Shown here: piece by piece, positions 5,867-6,334 of the stretch
How positions within the stretch are numbered: the stretch's first letter is position 1
Layout: every line of letters begins with the position of its first letter
Source of the DNA: Armatimonadota bacterium
GTDB lineage: Bacteria > Sysuimicrobiota > Sysuimicrobiia > Sysuimicrobiales > VGFF01
NCBI GenBank assembly: GCA_016868955.1
Contig: VGFF01000114.1
Location: 1 to 6,334 of the forward strand
Direction of reading: 5' to 3'
Length of the DNA: 6,334 nt
Made by a program: the position numbers and the translations under genes
The notes under the pieces: generated by a model
Databases searched by the model: none
What the model was told of the DNA's origin: nothing
Seen by the model: only the letters and a program-made list of their open reading frames with translations

Positions 5867-6334
5867 ATGGAACGTTCACCCGGCGGCCTGGCCGCGCGCT
5901 CGGCCGCCGCGACGGCCGCCGTGCCCGCGGCGGGTCACCGTGCGCTCACGCGATTCCAGATGTGGGGCATCGGCCTTTTGTCGGCGGGCCACTTCCTGCT
6001 CGACGGGTACCTCGGCTTCCTGCCGGCGCTGTGGCCGTTGCTCATCGAGAAGTACTCGCTGTCGTTGACCGAGGTCGGACTCGTCGCCACGATGATGCCG
6101 CTGTTGCTGTTCCCAACGCAGCCGCTGTTCGGCGCCGCCGACGACCGCGGGCACGGTCGCATCCTCTTGTTGGTCGGCCCGTTGATGTGCGCCATCGGTC
6201 TGTGCTCGATTGGCGTCGCGCCGTCGTTGTGGGCGTTCGTCGCGTTCGTCCTAGTGGGGCGTATCGGCAACGCGATGTACCATCCGGTGTCGGCCCGCCT
6301 CGTCACCGCGTCGATCGAAAGCCGCGCTGGCCTG
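5867..6334 (+). CDS. Major facilitator superfamily transporter, Fsr (fosmidomycin resistance)-like, N-terminal part
   Basis: The first 156 residues of an inner-membrane MFS transporter are present; the gene runs off the window, and about 400 residues would be usual. An Ala-rich, presumably cytoplasmic leader (1-31) precedes hydrophobic segments at about 33-59, 69-88, 99-118 and 121-140. The loop after the second segment carries a variant MFS motif A: G89, D93, R94 and R98. The stretch GHFLLDGYLGFLPALWPLL (41-59), QPLFG (85-89) and YHPVSAR (138-144) recall the fosmidomycin-resistance branch, where I remember FHPE at the last position. Fsr of E. coli exports fosmidomycin, but many relatives are uncharacterised. 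It starts two bases after the copy 4 stop, so it is most likely co-transcribed and may carry the substrate or product of the encoded enzymes; direction of transport is unknown. MFS membership is firm; the Fsr-like sub-family is moderately supported. Confidence 0.85.
   Translation, partial: MERSPGGLAARSAAATAAVPAAGHRALTRFQMWGIGLLSAGHFLLDGYLGFLPALWPLLIEKYSLSLTEVGLVATMMPLLLFPTQPLFGAADDRGHGRILLLVGPLMCAIGLCSIGVAPSLWAFVAFVLVGRIGNAMYHPVSARLVTASIESRAGL

Larger units (their letters stand above)
1..6334 (+). other. Operon interior: four HyuB-type genes then an MFS transporter
   Basis: All five genes are co-directional with gaps of 26, 21, 3 and 2 bases, and two ribosome-binding sites sit inside the preceding gene. 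I see no hairpin followed by a T-run and no room for a promoter. Both ends of the operon lie outside the window. No stretch longer than 26 bases is non-coding. Confidence 0.8.

Noticed and set aside
5876..6306. Minus-strand open frames opposite the MFS gene
   Set aside because: They are antisense to a clear membrane-protein coding frame with a well-placed ribosome-binding site, and they show no recognisable domain.
1..6334. CRISPR array, tRNA/rRNA genes, insertion sequence, integron or phage elements
   Set aside because: No short spaced repeats, RNA-gene hallmarks, terminal inverted repeats or transposase motifs were seen. The only repeats are the paralogous genes.

Overview
The window is GC-rich bacterial DNA (about two thirds G+C by eye, not counted). 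Codons mostly end in G or C, purine-rich ribosome-binding sites lie ahead of the genes, and two genes start with TTG. It holds no ribosomal or other phylogenetic marker, so I assign no phylum; any GC-rich soil or sediment lineage would fit.

All supported genes are on the plus strand and closely packed. They are: the 3' end of a hydantoinase B/oxoprolinase (HyuB-type) subunit gene (1-564); three complete tandem HyuB-type genes (591-2336, 2358-4100, 4104-5864); and the 5' end of a major facilitator transporter gene (5867 to the window end). The gaps are 26, 21, 3 and 2 bases, with no promoter or terminator visible between genes. This looks like the interior of one operon.

The HyuB family supplies one large subunit of ATP-dependent enzymes such as N-methylhydantoinase, caprolactamase and the acetone/acetophenone carboxylases. 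The partner HyuA-type subunit, which carries the ATP-binding domain, is usually encoded next to it. Here four B-type subunits lie in a row with no A-type gene between them. All three complete copies keep a Glu/His/Asp/His set matching the metal site I recall from acetone carboxylase, so they appear to be intact enzymes and not decaying duplicates.

The C-terminal halves fall into two sub-types in the order A-B-B-A: copies 1 and 4 pair, and copies 2 and 3 pair. The N-terminal part of copy 4, however, is closest to copy 3. This suggests duplication plus recombination. The transporter resembles the fosmidomycin-resistance (Fsr) branch of the MFS and probably moves the substrate or product of the encoded enzymes. 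The substrate cannot be read from this window.

The minus strand has long open frames but no credible gene. The paralog array is the most interesting feature here. I see no evidence for an entirely new type of system.
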